From: Aromatoleum toluolicum
Lineage (GTDB): Bacteria > Pseudomonadota > Gammaproteobacteria > Burkholderiales > Rhodocyclaceae
Direction of reading: 5' to 3'
DNA: 64,000 bases
NCBI RefSeq assembly: GCF_012911005.2
Contig: NZ_WTVS01000001.1
Location: 62,001 to 126,000, forward strand
A program made the translations under genes and the position numbers. A model generated the notes under the pieces. The model searched no databases and was not told where the DNA came from. It was given only the letters and a program-made list of their open reading frames with translations. The stretch's first letter is position 1; each line of letters starts with the position of its first letter. Positions 47,084 through 54,462 of this stretch are shown here, in pieces.

Positions 47084-47995
47084 TCAGGCCACTCGCTGCG
47101 GCGCGTTCAGCAGCGCCCAGATCTTGTCCACCATCGGGTTGCTGTTGTCCGCGGCACGGTGCAGGCGGACCTCCAGCGGGCAGGTCCACCGCTCGGGGCC
47201 GGCCTCCACCAGACGTCCTTCTGCGAGCTCGCGACCGATGCAGCTCTCCGGCAGCCAGCCGAGCCCGTGCCCTTCGAGCACCATCGCCTTGAGCGCCTCC
47301 GACATGTGGGTGTCGAACGAGCGGTCGAAGTGGCAGCGTTCGTTCGCACCGAGCAGGATCATCTCGACCACGTGTCCGAGGTAGGTGCCTGACGAATAGG
47401 CGAGGAAGGGCACGACCGCCTCGGCCCGCCCGGGCAGTTTGTAGCGCGGCCGGCCGTCCTCCCGCGGTGCAGAGAAGGGGCGCATGCGGTCGGTTGCGAG
47501 CGCGACGTGCGGGAACCGGACGGGGTCCAGCAGCACCGGCAACTGCGGGTGGTGATACACGAGCAGCAGGTCGGTCGCCCCTTCGATCAGCGCGCTCGCC
47601 CCTTCGGGCACATTGACCGCACCGACGCGCGCGACGACGTTGCCCAGCGCTTCCTTGAGTTGCCCCAGCCAGCGCGGGAAGAAGGTGAGCGACAGCGTGT
47701 GCGCGACCGAGAAGCGCACGGTGTCGACGTTGCCGGGGGACTGCCCACGCAACACGGTGCGCATGTCGTAGGTGCGCCGCAGGATGTCCGCGGCAAAACC
47801 GCGGAAGATCCGCCCGGCGGCGGTGAGATGCACCCCCTGCGCGCGGCGGTCGATCAGTTCGACGCCGAGCCAGTCCTCCAGCGCCTGGATGTGGCGACTG
47901 AAGGTGGGCTGGGAGACGTTGCGACGTTCGGCGGCGCGCGAGAACGCGCGCGCGTCGGTGAGCGTCAGGAAGTCCTCGATCCACTTTATCTGCAT
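47084..47995 (-). CDS. LysR-family regulator, HypT-like, divergent from aspA
   Basis: A 303-residue LTTR. The HTH is at the N-terminus (WIEDFLTLTDARAFSRAAERR, RNVSQPTFSRHIQALEDWLG shortened here), and LTFFPRWLGQLKE, YSSGTYLGHVVE and MVLEGHGLGWLPE follow E. coli HypT (YjiE) from memory, but a hypochlorite role is not implied. It is divergent from aspA across 162 bases, a classical LTTR arrangement, so it probably regulates the aspartate genes. Start ATG 47995. Its stop nearly touches the terminator of sRNA copy B. Confidence 0.88.
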   Translation of the reverse strand: MQIKWIEDFLTLTDARAFSRAAERRNVSQPTFSRHIQALEDWLGVELIDRRAQGVHLTAAGRIFRGFAADILRRTYDMRTVLRGQSPGNVDTVRFSVAHTLSLTFFPRWLGQLKEALGNVVARVGAVNVPEGASALIEGATDLLLVYHHPQLPVLLDPVRFPHVALATDRMRPFSAPREDGRPRYKLPGRAEAVVPFLAYSSGTYLGHVVEMILLGANERCHFDRSFDTHMSEALKAMVLEGHGLGWLPESCIGRELAEGRLVEAGPERWTCPLEVRLHRAADNSNPMVDKIWALLNAPQRVA

Positions 47996-48077
47996 GTTCC
48001 GCGCTCCTGCGGTTGCGGTCCTGCGACATGCGGCGACTTGCCGCTGCGCCCCCCTATTCGGGTTCCGTGGGGATGTT

Positions 48078-48092
48078 ATGCGTTTTTTGCAT
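48078..48092. promoter_or_regulatory. Candidate LysR-type binding site
   Basis: ATGC-GTTTTTT-GCAT: interrupted dyad fitting the LTTR T-N11-A rule (T79 to A91), 66 bases upstream of the aspA ATG and 83 bases from the regulator start. Confidence 0.5.
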
Positions 48093-48157
48093 CGCGCGGC
48101 ACGCAATCCCGGGTGCGTCCGTAGCATCCATGCGTCGCACCATACCTCGGAGGAAAC

Positions 48158-49576
48158 ATGTCGCAGACAACAGAACGCATCGAACACGACCTTCTCGGAG
48201 ATCGCTCCCTGCCCGCCGACTCCTATTACGGCGTCCATACGCTGCGCGCGGTCGAGAATTTCCCGATCACCGGCACGCCGATCTCGATCTACCCGGAACT
48301 CGTCCGTGCGCTCGCGGCGATCAAGCAGGCCGCCGCGCAGACCAACAGCGAACTCGGGCTGCTCGATCGCGAGCGCGCCGACGTGATCATCCGGGCCTGC
48401 GAGGAAATCCGCGCCGGTGCGCTGCACGAGCACTTCGTCGTCGACGTGATCCAGGGCGGCGCCGGCACCTCGACCAACATGAACGCCAACGAAGTGATCG
48501 CGAACCGCGCGCTGGAGCTGTTGGGCCACCGGAAAGGCGACTATGCGCGCCTGCATCCGAACGAGCATGTCAACATGAGCCAGAGCACGAACGACGTGTA
48601 TCCGACGGCGCTGAAGCTCGCCGGCTACGTGGGCATCTTCGGCCTGATCGAGGCGATGGAAGTGCTGCGCGCGGCGTTTCACGACAAGGCGGTCCAATTC
48701 GCCGACGTGCTGAAGATGGGGCGCACGCAGCTGCAGGACGCGGTGCCGATGACGGTCGGGCAGGAATTTTCGACCTACGTGGTGATGCTCGGCGAGGATA
48801 TCGATCGCCTCAAGGAAGCGGTGCTGCTGATCCGCGAGATCAACCTCGGTGCGACCGCGATCGGCACCGGGATCAATGCCCACCCCGACTATGCCGCGCT
48901 GGTGTGCCGGCACTTGGCCGAGATTACCGGCATTCCCGTGCTCACCGCGCCCAACCTGGTGGAAGCGACGCAGGACTGCGGCAGCTTCGTGCAGTTATCC
49001 GGCGTATTGAAGCGTGTGGCGGTGAAGCTCTCGAAGGTGTGCAACGACCTGCGCCTGCTGTCGTCGGGCCCGCGCGCCGGCTTCGGCGAAATCAACCTGC
49101 CGCCGATGCAGGCGGGCTCGTCGATCATGCCGGGCAAGGTGAATCCGGTGATCCCGGAAGTGGTGAACCAGATCGCGTACGAGGTGATCGGCAACGACGT
49201 CACGATCTCCTTCGCCGCCGAGGCGGGCCAGCTGCAGCTCAACGCCTTCGAGCCGATCATCGCCCACAGCCTGTTCAAGAGCGCCACGCACCTGCGCGCC
49301 GGCTGCCTGACGCTCGCCGAGCGCTGCGTCACGGGCATCACCGTGAACCGCGAGTTCCTGCGCAAGAGCGTCGAGAACTCGATCGGCCTCGTGACCGCGC
49401 TGAATCCCTACATCGGCTACGCCAATGCGACCGAGATCGCCCAGGAGGCGCTCTTCGGCGGCCATAGCGTGTATGCGCTGGTGCTCAACAAGGGCCTGAT
49501 GACGAAGGATCAGCTGGACCAGATCCTCAAGCCCGAGGTGCTGACGCAACCCCGCGCGATGGTCGCACTGCGCTGA
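48158..49576 (+). CDS. aspA: Aspartate ammonia-lyase
   Basis: A 472-residue fumarase/aspartase-superfamily enzyme that deaminates L-aspartate to fumarate and ammonium. The signature GSSIMPGKVNPV lies near residue 321; HPNEHVNMSQSTNDVYPTA, GRTQLQDAVPMT and NLVEATQDCGSF are also conserved. EHDLLGDRSLPADSYYGVHT at the N-terminus separates AspA from fumarase C. GGAGGAAAC precedes the ATG. The next gene is an amino-acid/dicarboxylate symporter, so uptake and breakdown are linked; fumarate could also serve anaerobic metabolism. Confidence 0.95.
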   Translation: MSQTTERIEHDLLGDRSLPADSYYGVHTLRAVENFPITGTPISIYPELVRALAAIKQAAAQTNSELGLLDRERADVIIRACEEIRAGALHEHFVVDVIQGGAGTSTNMNANEVIANRALELLGHRKGDYARLHPNEHVNMSQSTNDVYPTALKLAGYVGIFGLIEAMEVLRAAFHDKAVQFADVLKMGRTQLQDAVPMTVGQEFSTYVVMLGEDIDRLKEAVLLIREINLGATAIGTGINAHPDYAALVCRHLAEITGIPVLTAPNLVEATQDCGSFVQLSGVLKRVAVKLSKVCNDLRLLSSGPRAGFGEINLPPMQAGSSIMPGKVNPVIPEVVNQIAYEVIGNDVTISFAAEAGQLQLNAFEPIIAHSLFKSATHLRAGCLTLAERCVTGITVNREFLRKSVENSIGLVTALNPYIGYANATEIAQEALFGGHSVYALVLNKGLMTKDQLDQILKPEVLTQPRAMVALR

Positions 49577-49637
49577 CGGCACGCTGACGGCAAAAACTCA
49601 AAACACCCCAAAGGGGTTCGTGTCGAGGAGACGCAAA

Positions 49638-50957
49638 TTGAAACTGAACAAACTCACCACCTGGATCTTCATTTCACTCGTGCTTGGCATCGTCGTCGGC
49701 TACGTGTGCAACACGACGGCTGTCGACGCCGCCGCGGCGAAGGAAACGGCCAGTTATTTCTCCGCCCTGGCCGACATTTTCCTGCGCATGGTGAAGATGA
49801 TCATCGCGCCGCTGGTGTTCGCGACGCTGGTGTCGGGCATCGCGAGCCTCGGCGACACCAAGGCGGTCGGCCGCATCGGCCTGAAGGCGATGGGCTGGTT
49901 CGTCACGGCCTCGTTCGTGTCGCTGGTGCTCGGGCTGCTGTGGGCCAACCTGCTGCAACCCGGGCACAGCCTGAATCTGCCGCTGCCCGACGCGGGTGCC
50001 GTGACGAACCTGAAGACGGCATCGCTGAACTTCAAGGATTTCATCGTCAACGTGTTCCCGAAGAGCGTCTTCGATGCGATGGCGACGAATTCGGTGCTGC
50101 AGATCGTCGTGTTCTCGCTGTTCTTCGGTTTCGCGTTGAGCTCGCTGAAGGATGAGACCGGCAAGGCGATGGTGTGCACGATCGATGAACTGGTGCACGT
50201 GATGATCCGGATCACCGACTACGTGATGCTGTTCGCCCCGGTCGGCGTCTTCGCCGCGGTCGCCGCCGCGATCACGGTGCAGGGTCTGGGGGTGCTGTCG
50301 ACCTACGCGACGCTGATCGGCAGCTTCTACCTGGGTCTCGCCTCGCTGTGGCTGGTGTTGATCGGTGTCGGCTACTTCGTGCTGAAGGGGCGCGTGTTCA
50401 CGCTGCTCGGGCTGGTCAAGGAACCGACCGTGATCGCCTTCTCGACGGCGAGCAGCGAAGCAGCCTACCCGAAGACGATGGAACAGCTCGAGAAGTTCGG
50501 CGTCAAGGACGAGGTCACCGGCTTCGTGCTGCCAATGGGCTACGCGTTCAATCTCGACGGTTCGATGATGTACCAGGCCTTCGCGATGATCTTCATCGCC
50601 CAGGTGTATGGCATCGAGATGTCCTTCATGACGCAGGTGTCGATGCTGCTGGTGCTGATGGTGAGCAGCAAGGGCATGGCTGGCGTGTCGCGCGCCTCGC
50701 TCGTGGTCGTCGCGGCGACGCTGCCGATGTTCAACCTGCCCGAGGCGGGCCTGCTGCTGATCATGGGCATCGACGTCTTCCTCGACATGGGCCGTACCGC
50801 GACCAACGTCATCGGCAACAGCCTCGCGACCGCCGCGATCGCGAAGTGGGAAGGGAAGCTCGGGCCGACCGTAGTCGACGCGGACGAGCTCGACGATGCG
50901 GTTCCGGAACCGGTGCTCGCGACACCGGAGACCGTCGCCGGCGCAGTGCGGGCCTGA
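49638..50957 (+). CDS. Dicarboxylate/amino acid:cation symporter (DAACS family)
   Basis: A 439-residue transporter of the GltP/DctA family with about eight helices and two hairpins. Family motifs are FSTASSEAAYP, GYAFNLDGSMMYQAFAMIFI in parts, VSSKGMAGVSRAS and DMGRTATNVIGNSLAT. With aspA upstream and an Asp/Glu racemase-like gene downstream the substrate is most likely aspartate (or C4-dicarboxylate). The start is TTG 49638: GAGGAGA lies seven bases before it and MKLNKLTTW fits; a GTG at 49620 lacks an RBS. A short hairpin ACCCC-AAA-GGGGT (49605-49617) precedes it. Confidence 0.88.
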   Translation: MKLNKLTTWIFISLVLGIVVGYVCNTTAVDAAAAKETASYFSALADIFLRMVKMIIAPLVFATLVSGIASLGDTKAVGRIGLKAMGWFVTASFVSLVLGLLWANLLQPGHSLNLPLPDAGAVTNLKTASLNFKDFIVNVFPKSVFDAMATNSVLQIVVFSLFFGFALSSLKDETGKAMVCTIDELVHVMIRITDYVMLFAPVGVFAAVAAAITVQGLGVLSTYATLIGSFYLGLASLWLVLIGVGYFVLKGRVFTLLGLVKEPTVIAFSTASSEAAYPKTMEQLEKFGVKDEVTGFVLPMGYAFNLDGSMMYQAFAMIFIAQVYGIEMSFMTQVSMLLVLMVSSKGMAGVSRASLVVVAATLPMFNLPEAGLLLIMGIDVFLDMGRTATNVIGNSLATAAIAKWEGKLGPTVVDADELDDAVPEPVLATPETVAGAVRA

Positions 50958-50974
50958 GCGGGCATCCCCTCGAA

Positions 50975-51015
50975 ACATCGCCCCGTGGTCCCTGACACGG
51001 CCTGCGGGGCGATGT
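50975..51015. other. 11-bp inverted repeat between transporter and racemase genes
   Basis: ACATCGCCCCG (50975-50985) and CGGGGCGATGT (51005-51015), perfect, 19-base loop, no T run. In the mRNA it would form a stable stem just after the transporter stop, perhaps lowering expression of the racemase or protecting the upstream message. Confidence 0.55.
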
Positions 51016-51080
51016 CCTCGTTCCTCGCCGGTTGCCGTTCGAAACGCGCGATCGGCTCGGCAATCTGTCGGGAGTAAATC

Positions 51081-52541
51081 ATGCAGGACCAGAACACGCC
51101 GCGGCGCCTGGGCGTCGTGGGCGGCCTCGGAGCGCTCGGGGCCGCGGATGTCTTCTTCAAGCTGGTGAAGGCCTTGCCGGGGCGCAAGGGACAGGAGCAG
51201 CCGGAACTCCTCTTCGAGCAACACCCGTTTCATGAGGACGACATTCCCGGGGAACGGTCGGCGTCGCAGAACGGGCGCAAGCTCTACGTCTTCGACATGA
51301 TCAGGCGGTTCGAAGCGCGCCAGGTCGACGCCGTGGTCCTGCCCTGCTTCCTCAGTCACACCTTCCTGGACGAGCTGGCATCCGAGATTCGCTTGCCGAT
51401 CGTCAGCATCATGGACGCGCTGTACCACCACGTCGTGCAGCGGCATGCCGGCGTGCGACGGCTCGGCGTCCTGACCTCCGACCATGTCCGCGCGAAGGCG
51501 CTGTTCGAGCGCCGCTTTCCGGGCACTGACTGGGAAATTCTCTACCCGCGCGCAGAGGTCCAGCGCGAATGCGTGATGGCGGCGATCTACGCGGCAGACG
51601 GGATCAAGGCGGGCTGCCTGCAGGGCGGTTCGACCGAGCGTCTGGCCGCGGCCTGCCGCGATCTGACGGAGCAAGGAGCGGAACTGATCCTCCCCGGCTT
51701 CGCCGAGATTCCGATCGTCATCGACGCCCTGCTCGATTGCGGCTTCCCCGTTCTCGATACGAACCTGATCTACGCCCGCTATGCCGTGTCCCAGGACGCG
51801 ATGCCGCGAACGCGGCAATTCAAGGTCGGGGTGGTCGGCGGCGTGGGGCCCGCGGCAACCGTCGATTTCGTCGACAAGATCGTGCGCAACACCGCTGCGA
51901 GACGGGATCAGGAACACGTGAAGCTGGTGGTCGAGCAGAATCCCCAGATCCCCGACCGCACCGAACATCTGCTGGGCGACGGCCCGGATCCGACCGTTGC
52001 GCTGTATTCGACCTGCAAGAAGCTGGAGGCGGCCGACGCGGACATCATCGCGATTCCGTGCAACACGGCGCATGCCTTCGTCGAACGCATCCAGCCCTAC
52101 CTGTCCATTCCGGTGGTGAACATGTTGAGCGAGACGGTCGCGCATATCCGCAAGCACTTCGCGGATCGCAAGGTAGTCGGCCTGCTGGCGACCAGCGGGA
52201 CGGTCCGGAGCGGCGTCTACCACGACGTGGTGATGCGGGCGGGCCTGCAGCTGCTGGTCCCGGACGACGAGCACCAGGATCTGGTCATGGGTGCGATCTA
52301 CGGGCCGGCGGGCGTCAAGGCCGGTTTTACGGAAGGCGCGTGCGTCCAGGACCTGCTGCGCGCGCTCACGTCGCTCGCCCGACGGGGCGCGGAAGTGATC
52401 GTGCTCGGCTGTACGGAACTTCCCCTGCTGCTGCACGAGGACGAAGCATTCGCTGTCGCGGGCAAGACGGTCGTCGTGCTCGACCCGACCGAAATTCTCG
52501 CGCGGAAATGTGTGAGCCTGAGCCGCCAGTCCGATGCGTGA
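51081..52541 (+). CDS. Double-domain Asp/Glu racemase-family protein with a degenerate first domain
   Basis: A 486-residue protein containing two fused aspartate/glutamate racemase-like domains (about 8-235 and 247-470), both opening with VVGG-G. In racemases two cysteines act as acid and base. The second half has both: Cys327 (IPCNTAHAF) and Cys444 (LGCTELP). The first half has Cys89 (VLPCFLSHTF) but Phe207 where the second should be (PGFAEIP). So probably only the C-terminal half is catalytic, with the N-terminal half replacing the second subunit of the usual homodimer. GGGAG precedes ATG 51081. It belongs to the aspartate cassette. Confidence 0.85.
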   Translation: MQDQNTPRRLGVVGGLGALGAADVFFKLVKALPGRKGQEQPELLFEQHPFHEDDIPGERSASQNGRKLYVFDMIRRFEARQVDAVVLPCFLSHTFLDELASEIRLPIVSIMDALYHHVVQRHAGVRRLGVLTSDHVRAKALFERRFPGTDWEILYPRAEVQRECVMAAIYAADGIKAGCLQGGSTERLAAACRDLTEQGAELILPGFAEIPIVIDALLDCGFPVLDTNLIYARYAVSQDAMPRTRQFKVGVVGGVGPAATVDFVDKIVRNTAARRDQEHVKLVVEQNPQIPDRTEHLLGDGPDPTVALYSTCKKLEAADADIIAIPCNTAHAFVERIQPYLSIPVVNMLSETVAHIRKHFADRKVVGLLATSGTVRSGVYHDVVMRAGLQLLVPDDEHQDLVMGAIYGPAGVKAGFTEGACVQDLLRALTSLARRGAEVIVLGCTELPLLLHEDEAFAVAGKTVVVLDPTEILARKCVSLSRQSDA

Positions 52542-52647
52542 GCCGTCCATGCCGTGGCGATAGTGCGATGCATCATTTCATTGGTGCTATCAACGTGCTT
52601 CGTCGCAGCAGCTCGCCGCCATCCATACGAATAGCTGATCAATGCAT

Positions 52648-52700
52648 AGAAAAATTTATAGCGCGTATTTATTGCGCCGCACAATCCGCTTCGCTAGTAT
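52648..52700 (+). promoter_or_regulatory. Promoter of sRNA copy C
   Basis: -35 TTGCGC (52672-52677), 17-base spacer, -10 TAGTAT (52695-52700); A-tract AGAAAAATTT (52648-52657) 14 bases upstream of the -35. Between the racemase stop and this promoter (52542-52647) I see nothing. Confidence 0.75.
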
Positions 52701-52704
52701 TTGA

Positions 52705-52777
52705 ACCGTCTCCTCCACCCTCCTCCTTTGGTGTGGATTTAGCCCGAGCCCGCAACCGAGCTCGGGCTTTTTCTTTT
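52705..52777 (+). ncRNA. Tandem anti-Shine-Dalgarno small RNA, copy C
   Basis: Nearly identical to copy A (one difference in 75 bases). GTCTCCTCCACC, loop CTCCTCCTTT, GGTGTGG, terminator GCCCGAGC (52742-52749) / GCTCGGGC (52760-52767), T5CT4. First of three copies right of the aspartate cassette. Confidence 0.83.
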
Positions 52778-52782
52778 CCGGC
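52708..52782 (+). repeat. Long direct repeat: copy C core, partner at 46796-46870
   Basis: 75 bases, one mismatch to the left-hand partner (A52759 versus C46847), direct orientation, 5.9 kb apart. Confidence 0.9.
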
Positions 52783-52941
52783 CCCCGATCGTTCGGCAGC
52801 CAGTGCCGGATCACGATTGCCAATAGCCCCGCCCCAGGAACATCGCGCGCCAGACTCGGCGCCACCCGCGTGCCTTCGCTCCGCTGACTGACAGGGAGCA
52901 TGGTCGCCGTTACGGTGCATTCGGGCGCCTGATACCGCGAT

Positions 52942-52994
52942 AAAAAAATTTGTCGTACAAATTTATTGCAACGCACAAGCCCGGTCGTTAATAT
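52942..52994 (+). promoter_or_regulatory. Promoter of sRNA copy D with upstream dyad
   Basis: -35 TTGCAA (52966-52971), 17-base spacer, -10 TAATAT (52989-52994); A-tract AAAAAAATTT (52942-52951). AAATTTGT-CGT-ACAAATTT (52946-52964) forms an 8-bp dyad ending one base before the -35. The 160 bases between copies C and D show no gene. Confidence 0.75.
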
Positions 52995-52998
52995 TTGA

Positions 52999-53069
52999 AC
53001 CGTCTCCTCCACCCTCCTCCTTTGGTGTGGATTTAGCCCGGACCGTCAAACGTCCGGGCTTTTCTTTTT
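52999..53069 (+). ncRNA. Tandem anti-Shine-Dalgarno small RNA, copy D
   Basis: Same core as the other copies, but its terminator stem is GCCCGGAC (53036-53043) / GTCCGGGC (53052-53059): two adjacent base pairs differ from A, B, C and E and both stay paired. This compensatory change supports selection on the RNA structure. Tail T4CT5. Confidence 0.83.
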
Positions 53070-53291
53070 CTGCCGTTCGATTGGCGCCGACAGGACTGAT
53101 CACGGCTTGCGGGGTCGGTCATTCGCGCCGTTGTGCGCAATTCCTGCGGTCGGGCAGGCCGCCGGGTCCGACATCCAAGGGGTCCGCACGACTGCGGGAG
53201 CCATGCAATGTGGCGCCGTCACCCGCGACCGAGGTGATGCCGGTCATTTGCCGCGTAAATCACAGCATGAGAAGATCTCACATGCTTATTA

Positions 53292-53320
53292 TTGAACTAC
53301 GCACCTATTTCGTCTAGTAT
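53292..53320 (+). promoter_or_regulatory. Promoter of sRNA copy E
   Basis: -35 TTGAAC (53292-53297), 17-base spacer, -10 TAGTAT (53315-53320). Unlike the other copies it lacks the A-tract at the fixed upstream position. The 220 bases between copies D and E show no gene. Confidence 0.72.
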
Positions 53321-53324
53321 TTCA

Positions 53325-53398
53325 ACTGTCTCCTCCACCCTCTCCTCCTTTGGTGTGGATTCAAGCCCGAGCCCTCTCCAGAGCTCGGGCTTTTTTTT
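53325..53398 (+). ncRNA. Tandem anti-Shine-Dalgarno small RNA, copy E
   Basis: The most divergent copy: the pyrimidine core carries two extra bases (CACCCTCTCCTCCTTTGGTG) and the terminator GCCCGAGC (53365-53372) / GCTCGGGC (53383-53390) extends by AA/TT and ends in eight T residues. It lies 17 bases from the convergent end of the U32 gene. Confidence 0.8.
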
Positions 53399-53414
53399 CC
53401 ACCGGCCGACCGCT

Positions 53415-54461
53415 TCAGACGGCCGTGAGGAGCTTACCTTCGGCATCGCCGGTCGCCTGCCGGCTCCTCACCTCGGGGTAGTAGCACATGTAGCCGCTGG
53501 CGCAGTGGCTCGGTGAGTCGCGCAGGCCGACGGCGAACTCGCGCACGGCGTGTTCCGCCTCGCCCGCCGCGATGCGCTCCAGCACGCGGGCGACGAGTTC
53601 TACGCTCTTGATTTTGCGTTCGCTCGCGCCCTCGCGACCGGCGATCTTCACCGAATGCACGCCCGCCGCATGCATCGCCGGCATCGCGCAGAGGCCGCAG
53701 GGGCCCCACGGAAACCAATTCGGCGCGACCGAGAAGCCGTTGCCGAAGCGGTACCAGAGCCAGCGCTTGTAATCGAGATCGTTCTGCTCCAGGCGGCGCA
53801 GCGCACGCGCCTGCGGCTTGTCGCCACCGGTCGCTTGATACTCGAACTGATAGTTGTCGATGCAGATCGGGCCGCCCTTGTTCATCGGCAGATGGACGGT
53901 GTGGCAGGCGCCTTCCTCGAACACGCAGCCGTCGTTGAGGACGAAGGCTTCGACGTCGAGCTCGGGCAGCGCCTGCGTGATCGCGGCGATCTCGGCGACC
54001 GTGACGTCGCGCGGCAGGATGATGCGTTTGGCGCCGAGCGCAGCGAAGAAGCGTGCGGACTCGACGTTGCGACAGGTGGCGACGGAGCTGACGTGGATGT
54101 CGAGATCCGGCACGTTGGCGGCGAGCGAGGCGATCAGCGAGATGTCCGCGACGATGGCGGCCTTGCCGCCGATGCCGCGGAAGCGCGCGCCGATTTCGGT
54201 GAGGGCGTCGAGATGCTGTTCGCCGTATTGCTGGGCGTTGAGGACGAGGAAGACTTCGGCGTCGAGCGCGGTGGCCTTATCGACGACGCGTTCGAGGTCC
54301 GCATAGCCGTTGAGGTTGCCGAAGACGCGGCGATTGACGCCGGAGGTGTTGAAACGCTGGATCCAGTCGGGCGGCACGACGCCGCAGTAGAGCTCGCGCG
54401 CACCGGCGCGCACGAGCGGCTCGACTTCGGCGGGGGCGCTGATGGGGGCGGTGATTCTCAT
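53415..54461 (-). CDS. U32-family protein, UbiU-like, last gene of the QHNDH operon
   Basis: A 348-residue U32 protein without signal peptide. Its cysteines match UbiU: Cys179 and Cys186 (DGCVFEEGACH, spacing C-x6-C as UbiU C169/C176), Cys200 (GGPICIDNYQ) and Cys255 or Cys258 (WGPCGLCAM), which in UbiU hold a [4Fe-4S] cluster. ARELYCGV, HVSSVATCRN, AKRIILPRDV and VHSVKIAGREGASERK are also U32-like. UbiU with UbiV hydroxylates ubiquinone precursors without O2. The gene starts one base after the UbiV-like gene (TGACATG), so both are coupled. I infer a role in cofactor maturation of the amine dehydrogenase, not quinone synthesis or proteolysis. Confidence 0.8.
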   Translation of the reverse strand: MRITAPISAPAEVEPLVRAGARELYCGVVPPDWIQRFNTSGVNRRVFGNLNGYADLERVVDKATALDAEVFLVLNAQQYGEQHLDALTEIGARFRGIGGKAAIVADISLIASLAANVPDLDIHVSSVATCRNVESARFFAALGAKRIILPRDVTVAEIAAITQALPELDVEAFVLNDGCVFEEGACHTVHLPMNKGGPICIDNYQFEYQATGGDKPQARALRRLEQNDLDYKRWLWYRFGNGFSVAPNWFPWGPCGLCAMPAMHAAGVHSVKIAGREGASERKIKSVELVARVLERIAAGEAEHAVREFAVGLRDSPSHCASGYMCYYPEVRSRQATGDAEGKLLTAV

Positions 54462-54462
54462 G

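Noticed and set aside
49674-52550. 958-codon minus-strand frame opposite the transporter and racemase
   Set aside because: Antisense to two clear families with RBSs and conserved motifs; no recognisable domain.
46736-53398. CRISPR array or insertion-sequence ends as an explanation of the repeats
   Set aside because: Repeat spacing is irregular (0.2-5.7 kb), each unit has its own promoter and terminator, and no cas gene, transposase or target-site duplication is visible.
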